DNA from: Nonomuraea guangzhouensis
Lineage (GTDB): Bacteria; Actinomycetota; Actinomycetes; Streptosporangiales; Streptosporangiaceae
Length of the DNA stretch: 64,000 nt
Reading direction: 5' to 3'
Assembly: GCF_019396345.1 (NCBI RefSeq)
Contig: NZ_JAHKRM010000020.1
Location: 124,001-188,000, forward strand
Shown: positions 8,879-17,220 of the stretch, piece after piece
How the letters are laid out: every line of letters begins with the position of its first letter
Position numbering within the stretch: the stretch's first letter is position 1
Program-made: the position numbers and the translations under genes
The notes under the pieces: generated by a model
What the model saw: only the letters and a program-made list of their open reading frames with translations
Database searches by the model: none
Told to the model about the DNA's origin: nothing

Positions 8879-9244
8879 CCCACCCCGGACCTCCCTCCCA
8901 CGACCAGCCGGAGCCGACGGCGTCACCGCCTTGTGCCCAGGCCGAGCGCCCCGACGCGGCCGTGTCGCCGTCTCATTGCCAGAGCGGGCGAGCAGGAGGG
9001 GTAATCCCGCGGTCTCGCGTCCAGTTCGAGCGGCCAGGTCGGGGCGTGCCGCGGTCACACGTCCGGCCTGAGTGGCCGGATCGGGGCGTGCCGCGGTCAC
9101 ACGTCCGGCCTGAGCGGTCGGGTCGAGGTGTGGCGTTCTTCCGCACTCCGGCGGGAGCGCAGCATCCTGCCCCTGTCGCAAGGAGTCCGGATGCGGGGCG
9201 CGACATGGGAGGGGCTCACGGGGGCGTCGGGAGAGGGGTGGGGG
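8879..9244. other. Repeat-rich gap between two glycosyltransferase genes
   Basis: About 366 bases without a convincing gene. A forward frame opens with TTG overlapping the GT2 stop (TTGA, 8875-8878) and runs to 9624, but its second half lies out of frame inside the WecG-like gene and its first half is low-complexity arginine/proline/serine. The centre is a 42-bp tandem repeat. No terminator or promoter is clear, so transcription probably reads through. Confidence 0.6.
8999..9124 (+). repeat. 42-bp tandem repeat, two good copies plus one degenerate
   Basis: Copies at 9041-9082 and 9083-9124 share GGGGCGTGCCGCGGTCACAC and the bases that follow. A decayed copy lies at 8999-9040. The unit is 14 codons, again a multiple of 3, as for the 39-bp repeat on the other side of the GT2 gene. 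Confidence 0.85.
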
Positions 9245-10048
9245 ATGGCTGGGGAGAAGGAGAGGCCGGGGCGGGTGGTGGTCGGGGGCGTCGCCGTCGA
9301 TCCGCTGACCGAGCGGCAGGTCGTCGAGCACGTGGACGGGGAACTGGAGGCCGGGCGGGGCGGCCGGATCGTGACGCCGAACGTCGACATCTGCCGGGCC
9401 GTCGAAAAGGACGACAAACTCCGCCACCTCGTCAACTCCGCCGACCTGGTCGTGGCCGATGGGATGCCGCTGGTGTGGGCGGCGCGGCTGCTCGGCACGC
9501 CGATACCCGAGCGGGTCACCGGGGCCGACCTGATCTGGTCGTTGAGCAAGCTGGCCGCGCGCCGAGGGTGGCCGATCTATCTCCTGGGCGGCCCGCCGGG
9601 AGCGGCGGTGGCGGCCGCTCGTGAGCTCACCGCCTGCTATCCCAGGCTGCAGGTCTGCGGCGTGGACGCGCCGCCGTTCCGGTTCGAGAACGGGGACGGA
9701 GGGCGTGAGCGGGTGCGGCGGAGGGTCGTGGGCGCGGGGCCGAGGCTGGTGTTCGTCGGGCTCGGGTTTCCGCGGCAGGACCGGCTGATCGCGCGGCTGA
9801 GCCAGGATCTGCCGGAGTCGTGGTTCGTGGGGTGCGGGTCGGCGATCGCGTTCGCCGCCGGGACGGTCCCCAGGGCGCCCGGCTGGATGCAGGGGGCGGG
9901 GTTGGAGTGGGCGTTCCGGCTGGCGACCGAGCCCGGGCGGCTGGCCAGGCGCTACCTGATCGACGACCTGCCGTTCGCGGCCCGGCTGCTGGGCGGCTGC
10001 CTGCGGAAACGGGCCTCCTCAGGAAGCGGCAGATCCACGGGCGAATAG
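9245..10048 (+). CDS. WecG/TagA/CpsF family glycosyltransferase
   Basis: Family members transfer N-acetylmannosamine or its uronic acid to a lipid-linked amino sugar, using a GT26 fold. The 267-residue product shows TPNVDICRAVEKDD, LVVADGMPLVWAARLLG, ERVTGADLIW, IYLLGGPPGAA, LVFVGLGFPRQD and a late VGCGSAIAFAAGTVPRAPGWMQ, all in the usual order. In-frame starts exist at 9128 and 9191, but ATG 9245 follows GAGAGGGGTGGGGG and sits at the expected distance from the first strand. The actual sugar is not predictable. It is consistent with repeat-unit synthesis. Confidence 0.88.
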   Translation: MAGEKERPGRVVVGGVAVDPLTERQVVEHVDGELEAGRGGRIVTPNVDICRAVEKDDKLRHLVNSADLVVADGMPLVWAARLLGTPIPERVTGADLIWSLSKLAARRGWPIYLLGGPPGAAVAAARELTACYPRLQVCGVDAPPFRFENGDGGRERVRRRVVGAGPRLVFVGLGFPRQDRLIARLSQDLPESWFVGCGSAIAFAAGTVPRAPGWMQGAGLEWAFRLATEPGRLARRYLIDDLPFAARLLGGCLRKRASSGSGRSTGE

Positions 10049-10087
10049 GCCTTCTGCCGGCGGTTCGCGGGCCCATAGGGTGTCGCC

Positions 10088-10714
10088 GTGAAATTACCCA
10101 CCCGGGCCCGGTTCGTCGGCCTGCTGATGCTCGTCTACTGCGCTCTGCTGGTTCTGCTGGCCGTCCTCGTGATCGTGAGCCCGGCCGCGAGTACGTTCGC
10201 GAGTTTGCTCTCGATCATCGCGTTCCCGGCCAGCCTGGTGACGTTCCTGCTGCCCGATCTCCATTTCGAGGACCTGGTGACGGTCGCCCTGCTGACCGGG
10301 CTCGGGCTGGTGCAGGCGGTGCCGTTGTGGTGGTTCAGCAGGGGCAAACCCCGTGCCGCCGGCGGCAACGCGTGGGCCAGAGACGAGACGATCACCGAGT
10401 TCACCGGCCGGTATTCACGCGGCATCCTGGCTTTCTGGGTGAGCACGGGCTATGGCGTGTTCTGCCTAGGGGCCATCGCGGTGGGGGTGTTCGACATGGC
10501 CGGCGACATGACCGGCGTGGTGAGCCCGGTGCTCATCTACGCGCTGCTGCCGCTGTCGGTCCCCGCCCTGCTCGTGGGGAACCTCTTCCTCTACATCTAC
10601 GCGTTCGTGATCGCGGCGATCGTGCAGACCCGGCTGGTGTGGGTGCTGCTGCGTGGCCGCGGGGTGGCCGTGGACCTGCCCACGCACCTCAGGCCGGAAA
10701 ATCTGCGGAAGTGA
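10088..10714 (+). CDS. Integral membrane protein of unknown function
   Basis: I do not recognise a family. The 208-residue protein has about five hydrophobic helices: near 8-35, 38-52, 62-83, 117-140 and 150-190. Two cytosol-like basic loops separate them. GTG 10088 has TAGGGT at 10076-10081, 7 bases upstream with no ribosome-binding site, so it looks leaderless with its own promoter. Its 3' end overlaps the convergent sulfotransferase gene by 26 bases. Its position inside the locus suggests a link to the polysaccharide, without other evidence. Confidence 0.75.
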   Translation: MKLPTRARFVGLLMLVYCALLVLLAVLVIVSPAASTFASLLSIIAFPASLVTFLLPDLHFEDLVTVALLTGLGLVQAVPLWWFSRGKPRAAGGNAWARDETITEFTGRYSRGILAFWVSTGYGVFCLGAIAVGVFDMAGDMTGVVSPVLIYALLPLSVPALLVGNLFLYIYAFVIAAIVQTRLVWVLLRGRGVAVDLPTHLRPENLRK

Positions 10715-11594
10715 GCGCCCGTACGCGAGACGCCTCCGCGGGGGTCAGGCCGCGGGTGGCCGTTTCGAGGGCGCGGCGCGAGTTCATGGGGCGGAAGGCC
10801 GTGCGGGACAGGCCCGACCAGGCGAACGCGCTGCCACTGCCGGCGGGGGCCGTACAGGCTCTGGTGATGCGGCGTTCGGCGGCGGGTGACCAGGCGAGGC
10901 CTGCGTAGGCGTACAGCTGACGGAAGCCCTGGACCGGTGCGGCGGCCAAGGCGTCGTAGGAGGTCAGCAGGATGTCCGGAGTACGGGCGAGGATCGACCG
11001 GGTGACCCGCCACAGCGCCGCCGCCTTGGCGATGCGGTCCTGGGAGCCGACGAGGGCGCGTAGTGCCAGGAGCTCGGGGTGGTCGCGGATGAGCAGGGGC
11101 TGTTCGAGGAGTTCGTGGAAGTAGACGGTCCAGCCCAGTCGCTGCCAGCTGGCCACGAACGCCACCGGGTCGCGGGTCAGCGCGATCACCTTGCAGCCCA
11201 GACTCGCGGCGAACCAGCCCGCCGACAGCACCGCGAACGGGTCGTCGAGCAGCGCGCGCCGGCCCAGCAGGCGGCCCAGCGTGAAAGCCGTGCCGTAGCG
11301 CGCCATCCGGGCGAGATCGTACGGCGAGCGGTTGGCGCGGAGTTCGGCCAGGTAGCGGTAGCGCAGCGCCACCGTGTCGCGGAAGGCGGGCAGCCAGTCG
11401 GCGGCGTTGTCATCGCAGATGTACTGGAAACGGTGGCTGACGTGTGCCCGCAGGACACCGGGACAGCGGCCGGGCGGATGCTGGGGGTTCAGCGGCTCGT
11501 TGACGTAGACCAGGTCGCCGCCGGCCGCCAGCATCTTGCCCGCCCAGCTCGTGCCGCTCCTGGGCAGGCCCGTCACCAGGATGGGGCCGGTCAT
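10689..11594 (-). CDS. PAPS-dependent sulfotransferase (type 2 in this locus)
   Basis: The 301-residue protein has the PAPS 5' loop VTGLPRSGTSWAGKML (7-22) and the 3'-phosphate site ALTRDPVAFVASW (138-150), with a VNEPLNPQHPPG acceptor-side segment typical of carbohydrate sulfotransferases. The frame is open far upstream, but the ATG at 11594 overlaps the flippase stop (ATGA), which sets the start. It is the last gene of the reverse-strand operon. The next gene beyond it is convergent. It differs clearly from the other two sulfotransferases, so the locus probably modifies more than one position. Confidence 0.87.
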   Translation of the reverse strand: MTGPILVTGLPRSGTSWAGKMLAAGGDLVYVNEPLNPQHPPGRCPGVLRAHVSHRFQYICDDNAADWLPAFRDTVALRYRYLAELRANRSPYDLARMARYGTAFTLGRLLGRRALLDDPFAVLSAGWFAASLGCKVIALTRDPVAFVASWQRLGWTVYFHELLEQPLLIRDHPELLALRALVGSQDRIAKAAALWRVTRSILARTPDILLTSYDALAAAPVQGFRQLYAYAGLAWSPAAERRITRACTAPAGSGSAFAWSGLSRTAFRPMNSRRALETATRGLTPAEASRVRALTSADFPA

Positions 11595-12904
11595 GCGGTG
11601 GCCCAGGAGCGGAAGCGGAGCGCCGGGAGGCTGTGGCGGCCGAAAGGATGGAGGCCGTAGCGGTGGTGCAGTTGCCAGAGGGGGAGCAGGTTCTTCGCGA
11701 CCATCCCGCCTGACCAGCCGAGCACCGCGCCGAAGGCGCCGTGGGCCGGGATGAGCGCCACGTCCAGCGCGACCGTGCAGGCGATCGCGATCACCAGGTT
11801 GAACAGGCTGGCCGTGGTGTGCCCGGCGGCGGTCAGGACGACGTCGACCATGCCGCATGCCGTCGCCAGCATCATCGTGCCCGCCAGGACCAGCGCCACC
11901 GGCACGGCGGCGTCGTACCCCGTCCCGAACAGCCGCAGCAGCCACGGCGCCAGCGCGGCGTACCCGAGCCAGACCGGCCAGGTGAGCAGCACCAACCAGA
12001 TCGTCGCCGCCTGGTACAGCTCCCGCGCCCGCGCCAGCTCGCCGTCGGCCAGCGCCCTGACCAGCCGCGGTTGTACGGCCTGCGCAAGGCCCTGGTTGGC
12101 GAGCTGCCCGACGACCTTGAACCGGGTGGCGGCGGTGTAGACGGCCGCCTGGACCGGGCCGCCGAGCACCGCGACGATCACGATGTCGAGCCGCTGGAAC
12201 ACCGCCTGGATGGCACCCGCCACCGAGCGCGGCGCCGTGTAACGCCACAGGTCGCGGCCTGTTCCCGGCAGGTACGGCGTGCGCGGCAGGCGTTCGCGTA
12301 GCCGGCTCGCGGCGAGCAGCGTCACCGGCACGTACGGCAGCGCCCACGCCAACGGCAGCCACTGCGGCCTGACGGCGACGGCCGCGGCGGCGACCAGCAG
12401 GAACTGCAGCGCGGGCAGCGCCATCCCGTCGAGCAGCACCGTGGGACGCATGGTGCCGAAGCCGCGGGTGGCGGCGAGCAGGACGTCGGCGACGACCATC
12501 ACCGGCAGAGCCGCGGCCAGGACGCCGAGCCGCGGGTAAAGGACCGCTCCGAAGGCGGTGGCGACCAGGACCGCCGGGAGCAGCGCTGCCCGGATATATC
12601 CGGAAATGCCGTGGTAGCCGTAGGTCTTGGCGCGGGCGATGAAGTAGATGAGGCCGTTGCCCGCGTCGAGCTTGGCCACTCCGGCGATCATGAGGGCCAG
12701 GGCGGTGGCGGTGAAGAAGGTGCCCGCCTGGTGCGCGGTGAAGGCCCTGGTGACGACCACGACCAGCAGGAACTGGGCCGCCGCGCTGATGGCGGCCCCG
12801 GTGACGCCCGCGATGCCGCCCTTGGCCACCTGCCCGAGCGGGCCCGCCAGACGTGCGGTCACCTGCCCGAGCGGGCCCGCCAGACGTGTGGTCAGCGACG
12901 CCAC
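11591..12904 (-). CDS. Wzx-type polysaccharide repeat-unit flippase
   Basis: Likely flips the undecaprenyl-linked repeat unit across the membrane. The 437-residue protein has about 12 hydrophobic helices across its length and the MVF/polysaccharide-transporter signature layout, with an early GAAISAAAQFLLVVVVTRAF helix and RYTAPRSVAGAIQAVFQRLD in the middle. GTG 12904 has GGGGGG about 9 bases upstream and overlaps the preceding sulfotransferase end by 13 bases. The N-terminus carries an 11-residue duplication (TRLAGPLGQV/TARLAGPLGQV) from a 33-bp DNA repeat. A shorter start after the repeat cannot be excluded. Confidence 0.85.
   Translation of the reverse strand: MASLTTRLAGPLGQVTARLAGPLGQVAKGGIAGVTGAAISAAAQFLLVVVVTRAFTAHQAGTFFTATALALMIAGVAKLDAGNGLIYFIARAKTYGYHGISGYIRAALLPAVLVATAFGAVLYPRLGVLAAALPVMVVADVLLAATRGFGTMRPTVLLDGMALPALQFLLVAAAAVAVRPQWLPLAWALPYVPVTLLAASRLRERLPRTPYLPGTGRDLWRYTAPRSVAGAIQAVFQRLDIVIVAVLGGPVQAAVYTAATRFKVVGQLANQGLAQAVQPRLVRALADGELARARELYQAATIWLVLLTWPVWLGYAALAPWLLRLFGTGYDAAVPVALVLAGTMMLATACGMVDVVLTAAGHTTASLFNLVIAIACTVALDVALIPAHGAFGAVLGWSGGMVAKNLLPLWQLHHRYGLHPFGRHSLPALRFRSWATA
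12828..12893 (-). repeat. 33-bp direct repeat in the flippase 5' end
   Basis: Two nearly identical copies (12828-12860 and 12861-12893) beginning ACCTGCCCGAGCGGGCCCGC on the plus strand. The repeat keeps the reading frame and encodes two copies of an 11-residue amphipathic N-terminal segment. Confidence 0.9.
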
Positions 12905-13746
12905 GACGGGTCACCCCCCAGCCAGCGGGTGAGCCGCGTGTCGTACACCTCGAAGTGGTCCCTGAGCGCCCGCCTGACCGAGTCGGGCAGCGGCTGGGGC
13001 AGCGGCCGCCCGTTGTGCCGCTCGAACGCCGGGTAGCCCAGATGCGGCAGGCCGAGGAAGTCCAGCACCCGGTCGTACATGCGTTCGGGCTCGGTGAAGA
13101 AGCGGTGGCTGTCGAGCACCAGGATGCGTTCGCGGCCGAACAGCGGCTCCAGCCGGTCGAGTTGCTCGGCGTATTGCCCGCGCGCCAGGTAGGCGTGGTG
13201 GCGGTGCGAGTGGTGGATGGAGTAGGGGCGCGCCCGCAGGCTCTGCTCGGCTCCGGCCAGCCGTGGCACCTCCAGCTCCACGGCCCGCTCGAAGCCGGAC
13301 TCGGTCTCGTACCCCCTGGCCAGCTCGTGGGCGTGCGCCGAGCACGCCCGTTCGACCGGGTCGCGGACCAGCACGATGAGCTTGACCCCGGGCAGGTCGG
13401 CGACGATGCGCTCGCCGGCCAGCGGATGGAACAGGTAGTAGGGCGACGACTCGAACGCCAGCGGGTGCGTGCCGTGGCGGCGGGCGAGCCGCGCGGCGGC
13501 CGCCCGGAGCGGGAAATGCCCCTGATACCAGGACAGGCTCCGCCCGTAGTTGGCGTCGAAGTAGTGGACGCCTTTGTGCAGCACCGGTTTGAGCAGCAGC
13601 GGGTGCCGGGACAGCGCCCGGTAGAGCGACGTGGTGCCGCACCGCTGCGCCCCGGCGATCAGAAACGACGGCAGCATCCGCACGCTCGACGTGAACTTCC
13701 CGGTGGTCCGGGAGACGGACAGCACCGACTGCTTCATGGTTTTCAC
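12892..13746 (-). CDS. Sulfotransferase of heparan-sulfate-sulfotransferase type
   Basis: The 284-residue protein has the PAPS-binding LIAGAQRCGTTSLYRAL (29-44), a KPVLHKGVHYFD segment with the conserved lysine that precedes the acceptor site, and the 3'-phosphate motif IVLVRDPVERACSAHAHE (124-141). This layout resembles animal heparan sulfate N-/3-O-sulfotransferases and bacterial relatives, so a sugar acceptor is plausible. The start codon is GTG 13746, overlapping the kinase stop (GTGA). It is third from the end of a translationally coupled operon. Acceptor position is unknown. Confidence 0.88.
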   Translation of the reverse strand: MKTMKQSVLSVSRTTGKFTSSVRMLPSFLIAGAQRCGTTSLYRALSRHPLLLKPVLHKGVHYFDANYGRSLSWYQGHFPLRAAAARLARRHGTHPLAFESSPYYLFHPLAGERIVADLPGVKLIVLVRDPVERACSAHAHELARGYETESGFERAVELEVPRLAGAEQSLRARPYSIHHSHRHHAYLARGQYAEQLDRLEPLFGRERILVLDSHRFFTEPERMYDRVLDFLGLPHLGYPAFERHNGRPLPQPLPDSVRRALRDHFEVYDTRLTRWLGGDPSWRR

Positions 13747-14648
13747 GTCACTGACTCCTGCTGATCAATGAGGGGGTTGAGCCAGGTGTCCGGCGGCCCG
13801 AGGGGTTCGTGGCCGTCGGCGGCGTGCCGGTCGGCCAGCGCGATGAGGTAGTGCAGGGCCGTCCGCCTGGCCTGGGCGGCCGACAGCCCGAGCGGCGCGA
13901 GCACCGGCAGGGCCTGCGCCAGACAGGCCCGCGCGGCCGTGGGCGGGTTCATCCGCCGCAGCGCGCGCTGGAAGAAGTGGTGCACGGCGTCGAACCCGTA
14001 GGGCACGCCGACCGCGTAGCGCTCCCAGTCCCAGACGAGCAGCCGCCCGTCGCCGGAGGGGGCGATGTTCCAGGGCGACAGGTCGCCGTGCCAGGCCGCT
14101 CCCTCGGGGCCGCCGGTGTCCGCGATCTCCCTGACGGCGTCGGTGAGCAGCGCGGCGGGGACCCGGCCGCGCCGGACCGGCAGCGGTGACAGGGCCAGGA
14201 CCGAGAACTCCCCCCACCGCCCGTGGTGGAGCACGGCCGGCACGACGACCGTCTTCAGCGCCAGCTCGCCCAGCTTCCTGAGCGCGGCGGCCTCGCCGTC
14301 GACCAGCTCGCGGGTGCGCTCGGTGTCGCCGACCTTAACGAACGCCAGGACGGAGCCCTCGCGGCGCGCCTCCAGGACGGGCTTGCGGTTGGCCCGCCCG
14401 GCCGGCCGTACGTGGAGGACGGTCTCGACGGGGACGCCGAGGACGTCGCTCAGATGGGTCTCGATCGAGTCCTCGACGTGCACCATGACCCGGCGCCCCA
14501 GCAGCGTGTGCCATCGGCGCCGGGGGGCCAGGCGGCGCGGCACCAGCCGGTGCGGGAGCACGCTGTAGGGGCGTGGTGAGCCGGGGCCGGGGTAGAGCGA
14601 CCGCAGCGTCTGATCGAGATAGCGCAGCCGCCGGTTCGCGTCGTTCAC
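13743..14648 (-). CDS. APH-fold kinase in the polysaccharide operon
   Basis: This 301-residue protein has the aminoglycoside/choline-kinase-type catalytic centre: LAFVKVGD with Lys105, a Glu119 in the second helix, the Brenner motif WHGDLSPWNI (His187, Asp189, Asn194) and LLVWDWERY (Asp207). Substrates of the family range from antibiotics to choline, ethanolamine and sugars. In this operon a sugar or lipid-linked saccharide is the natural guess, but this is inference. Start GTG 14648 overlaps the polymerase stop (GTGA). A basic, proline-rich stretch at 22-50 precedes the kinase domain. Antibiotic resistance seems less likely from context. Confidence 0.75.
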   Translation of the reverse strand: MNDANRRLRYLDQTLRSLYPGPGSPRPYSVLPHRLVPRRLAPRRRWHTLLGRRVMVHVEDSIETHLSDVLGVPVETVLHVRPAGRANRKPVLEARREGSVLAFVKVGDTERTRELVDGEAAALRKLGELALKTVVVPAVLHHGRWGEFSVLALSPLPVRRGRVPAALLTDAVREIADTGGPEGAAWHGDLSPWNIAPSGDGRLLVWDWERYAVGVPYGFDAVHHFFQRALRRMNPPTAARACLAQALPVLAPLGLSAAQARRTALHYLIALADRHAADGHEPLGPPDTWLNPLIDQQESVT

Positions 14649-15922
14649 GAGCTCTCCCTGGCGTTGCGCCACAGGAGGGCGAACGAGATGAGATAGAGGC
14701 TGAGCGGCGTGACCAGGCCGTCGTACACGAACATGTAGAGCAGCACGAGGATCATGACCAGCACGCCCGCGAGCCCGATCGGGCTGCGGTCGGGCCAGTG
14801 GCGCCGGATCGCGCCCAGGAAGAACGCCACGTAGAGCGCCGCCCCCACGAAGCCCTGGGTGATGATCAGCAGCCAGAGCTGCCCGTCGCTGCCCAGCGGC
14901 GGATGGCCGCAGCCGCCGCACCACTCGGTCTTGCCGGTGGTGATCGTGCGGTGGTTGCCCATGGCGTTGCGGGTGTTGCCGTAGCCGATGATCGGGGAGT
15001 GGGCGGCCGCCGCGATGGTCGCCGACACGGTGAAGGCCCGGATGTCGTTGGAGTGCGGGTTGTCCAGGCGCTGGCCGACCAGCGAGGCGAGCGGGCTGAG
15101 CGCGAACGCCAGCGTCGCCGCCACCGCCGTGGCGCACAGGGCCAGCCTGGTGCGTCCGCCGACCCGGACGATCAGATAGAGCCCGGCCAGCCCGAGGCCG
15201 ATCCAGAGGCCGCGGTTGAGCGAGTAGACGATCGGGATGGCGGCCACGGCCGTCAAGGCGATGGCCGCCGCCTTGCGCCCGCCTCCGCCGTACACCCACC
15301 AGCCGACCACGAACCAGATCAGCAGCACCGACACGTTGCTGCCCCACGCGTTGGCCCACTCGAACGGCGCCTCGGGGCGGGGTGAGGCGTAGCCCAGCAC
15401 CTTCTGGGTCTGGGCGGCGGTGGGGTGGATGAGGTTCTGGACGAAGGCGTTGTCGCTGATCCAGCCCGGCAGCACCCGCTCCACCGGCGAGGTGAACTCC
15501 AGCCGGGGGAAGAACACCCCGAGCAGCCCGCCCACCACGGTCGTGACGAACAGCACGCCGAGCATCCGTACGAGCCTGAGCTGCGGCAGCTCCCGCTCGG
15601 TCAGGTTGCCCAGGTAGAGCACCATGATCAACAGTGCCACGTAGAGCGCGAACCGCATGAGATAGCCGATCACCCGCCCGGCGTTGAAGCCGCCGTAGGT
15701 GTCGGGCGGCATGTCGGCCAGCATCAGCGCGCTCACCGCGTAACCGGCCAGGAGCAGCAGCCACAGGCCGAACCCGCGCGGCACCCGGATCGGCCGGCGC
15801 CGCCAGAGGATGACGGCCATGGGCGCCGCCAGGACGATCACCGACAGGCCCCCGAAGCCGAGCGCCCACCACACGGGATAGCCGAGCAGGAGCGCGCCGA
15901 TCGGCCACGCGGGGCCTCTCAC
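14645..15922 (-). CDS. O-antigen polymerase/ligase-like membrane protein (Wzy role)
   Basis: Likely polymerises repeat units on the outer face of the membrane. The 425-residue protein has about 10-12 hydrophobic helices and a large extracytoplasmic loop (about 320-365) containing SPIIGYGNTRNAMGNHRTI, which matches the conserved H-x-x/GxG-rich loop of the Wzy_C (O-antigen ligase) family. A CGGCGHPP cysteine pair cluster in that loop is unusual. GTG 15922 overlaps the Wzz-like stop (GTGA). Ligase and polymerase functions cannot be separated by sequence; neighbours favour polymerase. Confidence 0.83.
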   Translation of the reverse strand: MRGPAWPIGALLLGYPVWWALGFGGLSVIVLAAPMAVILWRRRPIRVPRGFGLWLLLLAGYAVSALMLADMPPDTYGGFNAGRVIGYLMRFALYVALLIMVLYLGNLTERELPQLRLVRMLGVLFVTTVVGGLLGVFFPRLEFTSPVERVLPGWISDNAFVQNLIHPTAAQTQKVLGYASPRPEAPFEWANAWGSNVSVLLIWFVVGWWVYGGGGRKAAAIALTAVAAIPIVYSLNRGLWIGLGLAGLYLIVRVGGRTRLALCATAVAATLAFALSPLASLVGQRLDNPHSNDIRAFTVSATIAAAAHSPIIGYGNTRNAMGNHRTITTGKTEWCGGCGHPPLGSDGQLWLLIITQGFVGAALYVAFFLGAIRRHWPDRSPIGLAGVLVMILVLLYMFVYDGLVTPLSLYLISFALLWRNARESS

Positions 15923-17220
15923 GGCGACGTGCCCGGTGGCTGGGGGAACGCGGTCATGGGACCCGTCTCAGGGGACAGGCCGGGGTCCAGCTCGCCGCTG
16001 GCGACCAGCTTGCCGAGCGAGGCGCCGGCCCGCGCATCATGCCTGGGGGCCGGGCCCGTCTTCGTCACCACCCCGATGATCGGTACGTTGTGCCTGCCCA
16101 GATGGCGTACGGCGGCGTCCGCCTGCCCCGAGGTGGCCCGGCCGAGCCCGACCAGCAGCAAGGCCGCGTCGGCCCGGGCCAGGTCGCCCACGTCGGAGCC
16201 GGTCAGCAGCGACAGCGGCGCGGTGCGGGCCAGCGGGCCGAGCACCTGCGTCGCGCCGAGCTCGGCCGGGATCGCCCTGATCAGCAGCCGTTTGCCCGGG
16301 CAGGCGGCGACCACGGCGGCGGCCAGGTCATTCGGCACGCCCCGGGCCGGCGGGTCCGACAGGTCGCCGAGGACGGGCAGCCCGGTCAGCCGCTCGACGT
16401 CGGCGGCGGTGCGCAGCCGGGTGTCGAGCCGGTCGCGGACGTAGGCGGCGGCCGTGCCGAGAAGCAGGCCGATCATGAGCCCGGTGCCGAGGTAGAGCGG
16501 CAGGCTGGGCGAGCTCGGCACGGTCGGCGGCGTGGCCTGGCTGATGATCGAGCCGGGAGTGACGGCGACGGTCTTCAGCGCGTCGTACTTGAGTGTGAGG
16601 CTGTAGGCCTGCCGGTTGAGCACGCTCTGCCGGTGCGCGGCGATCGTGTGCTCGATGGTGCCCTTGCCCAGCCGGGCGAGCTCCTTGATCACGGTGTCGA
16701 GCGCGGTGTTGACCTGCCGGAGTTTGGCGAGCATCGCCCGCTGCTGCGCGGTCATCGTCGCCTGCGCGCTCTCGGTGCGGTTGGCCAGGTATGCCTGTGC
16801 GTACGCCTGCGACTGGGCCGCCGCGACGGCGGGGTCGGCGGCGGTGACGGAGATCCACAGCACGGCCGAGTTGGGCGGCACCGAGACCTCGACGGGCTCG
16901 GGCGTGCTGGTCTTGAGCTCCTTCGCGGCCTTGGCCGCCACCACGGACGACTGCGCGATCTGCGCCTCGGTGTCGAGGTTGAGCGGCTCGCGCTGCCGGT
17001 TGGTCACCTGGTTGCTCTGGTCCTGGACGCCCACGGGCGCGACCAGGACCTGAGTGGTGGCGGTGTAGGCGGGCGGGGTGACCCGCAGCAGCGCCAGCCC
17101 CGCCGTGCCGCCGGCCAGCAGGAGCCCCAGGAACGGCAGCCAGCGTCTGCGCAACAGCGAGAGGTGCTCCGCCAGGTCGGTGCCAGGGCGGCGGCCCGGG
17201 TAGTCCGGCGACAGGCTCAT
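15919..17220 (-). CDS. Wzz-like chain-length/capsule biosynthesis protein with inactive kinase-like tail
   Basis: Polysaccharide co-polymerase likely controlling chain length or export. The 433-residue protein has an N-terminal Wzz domain with a first membrane helix (about 28-46), a long coiled extracytoplasmic region (VLVAPVGV... to about 235) and a second helix LYLGTGLMIGLLLGTAAAY (about 240-258). The cytosolic tail resembles a bacterial tyrosine kinase domain (RLTGLPVLGDLSDPP) but has no Walker A lysine motif, so it is probably non-catalytic. ATG 17220 follows GGGAGATCTGCCCC; the longer frame to 17292 lacks such a site. First gene of a six-gene coupled operon. Confidence 0.83.
   Translation of the reverse strand: MSLSPDYPGRRPGTDLAEHLSLLRRRWLPFLGLLLAGGTAGLALLRVTPPAYTATTQVLVAPVGVQDQSNQVTNRQREPLNLDTEAQIAQSSVVAAKAAKELKTSTPEPVEVSVPPNSAVLWISVTAADPAVAAAQSQAYAQAYLANRTESAQATMTAQQRAMLAKLRQVNTALDTVIKELARLGKGTIEHTIAAHRQSVLNRQAYSLTLKYDALKTVAVTPGSIISQATPPTVPSSPSLPLYLGTGLMIGLLLGTAAAYVRDRLDTRLRTAADVERLTGLPVLGDLSDPPARGVPNDLAAAVVAACPGKRLLIRAIPAELGATQVLGPLARTAPLSLLTGSDVGDLARADAALLLVGLGRATSGQADAAVRHLGRHNVPIIGVVTKTGPAPRHDARAGASLGKLVASGELDPGLSPETGPMTAFPQPPGTSP

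Noticed and set aside
7811..9124. Repeats as a possible CRISPR array
   Set aside because: Repeats are head-to-tail without unique spacers and no cas gene is present.
8875..9624. Forward frame of 249 residues after the GT2 gene
   Set aside because: Its second half overlaps the WecG-like gene out of frame and the first half is repeat-derived arginine/proline sequence without a ribosome-binding site.
10689..12914. A single 741-residue open frame on the minus strand
   Set aside because: Only its last 301 codons encode a recognisable sulfotransferase; the rest is the out-of-frame shadow of the flippase gene. The ATGA overlap at 11591-11594 fixes the real start.
13743..14648. Aminoglycoside resistance gene
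   Set aside because: Only the general kinase fold is shared; context is polysaccharide synthesis and no close resistance signature is visible.
13743..15908. A 721-residue minus-strand frame
   Set aside because: The N-terminal half is a shadow of the polymerase-like gene. The kinase starts at GTG 14648.
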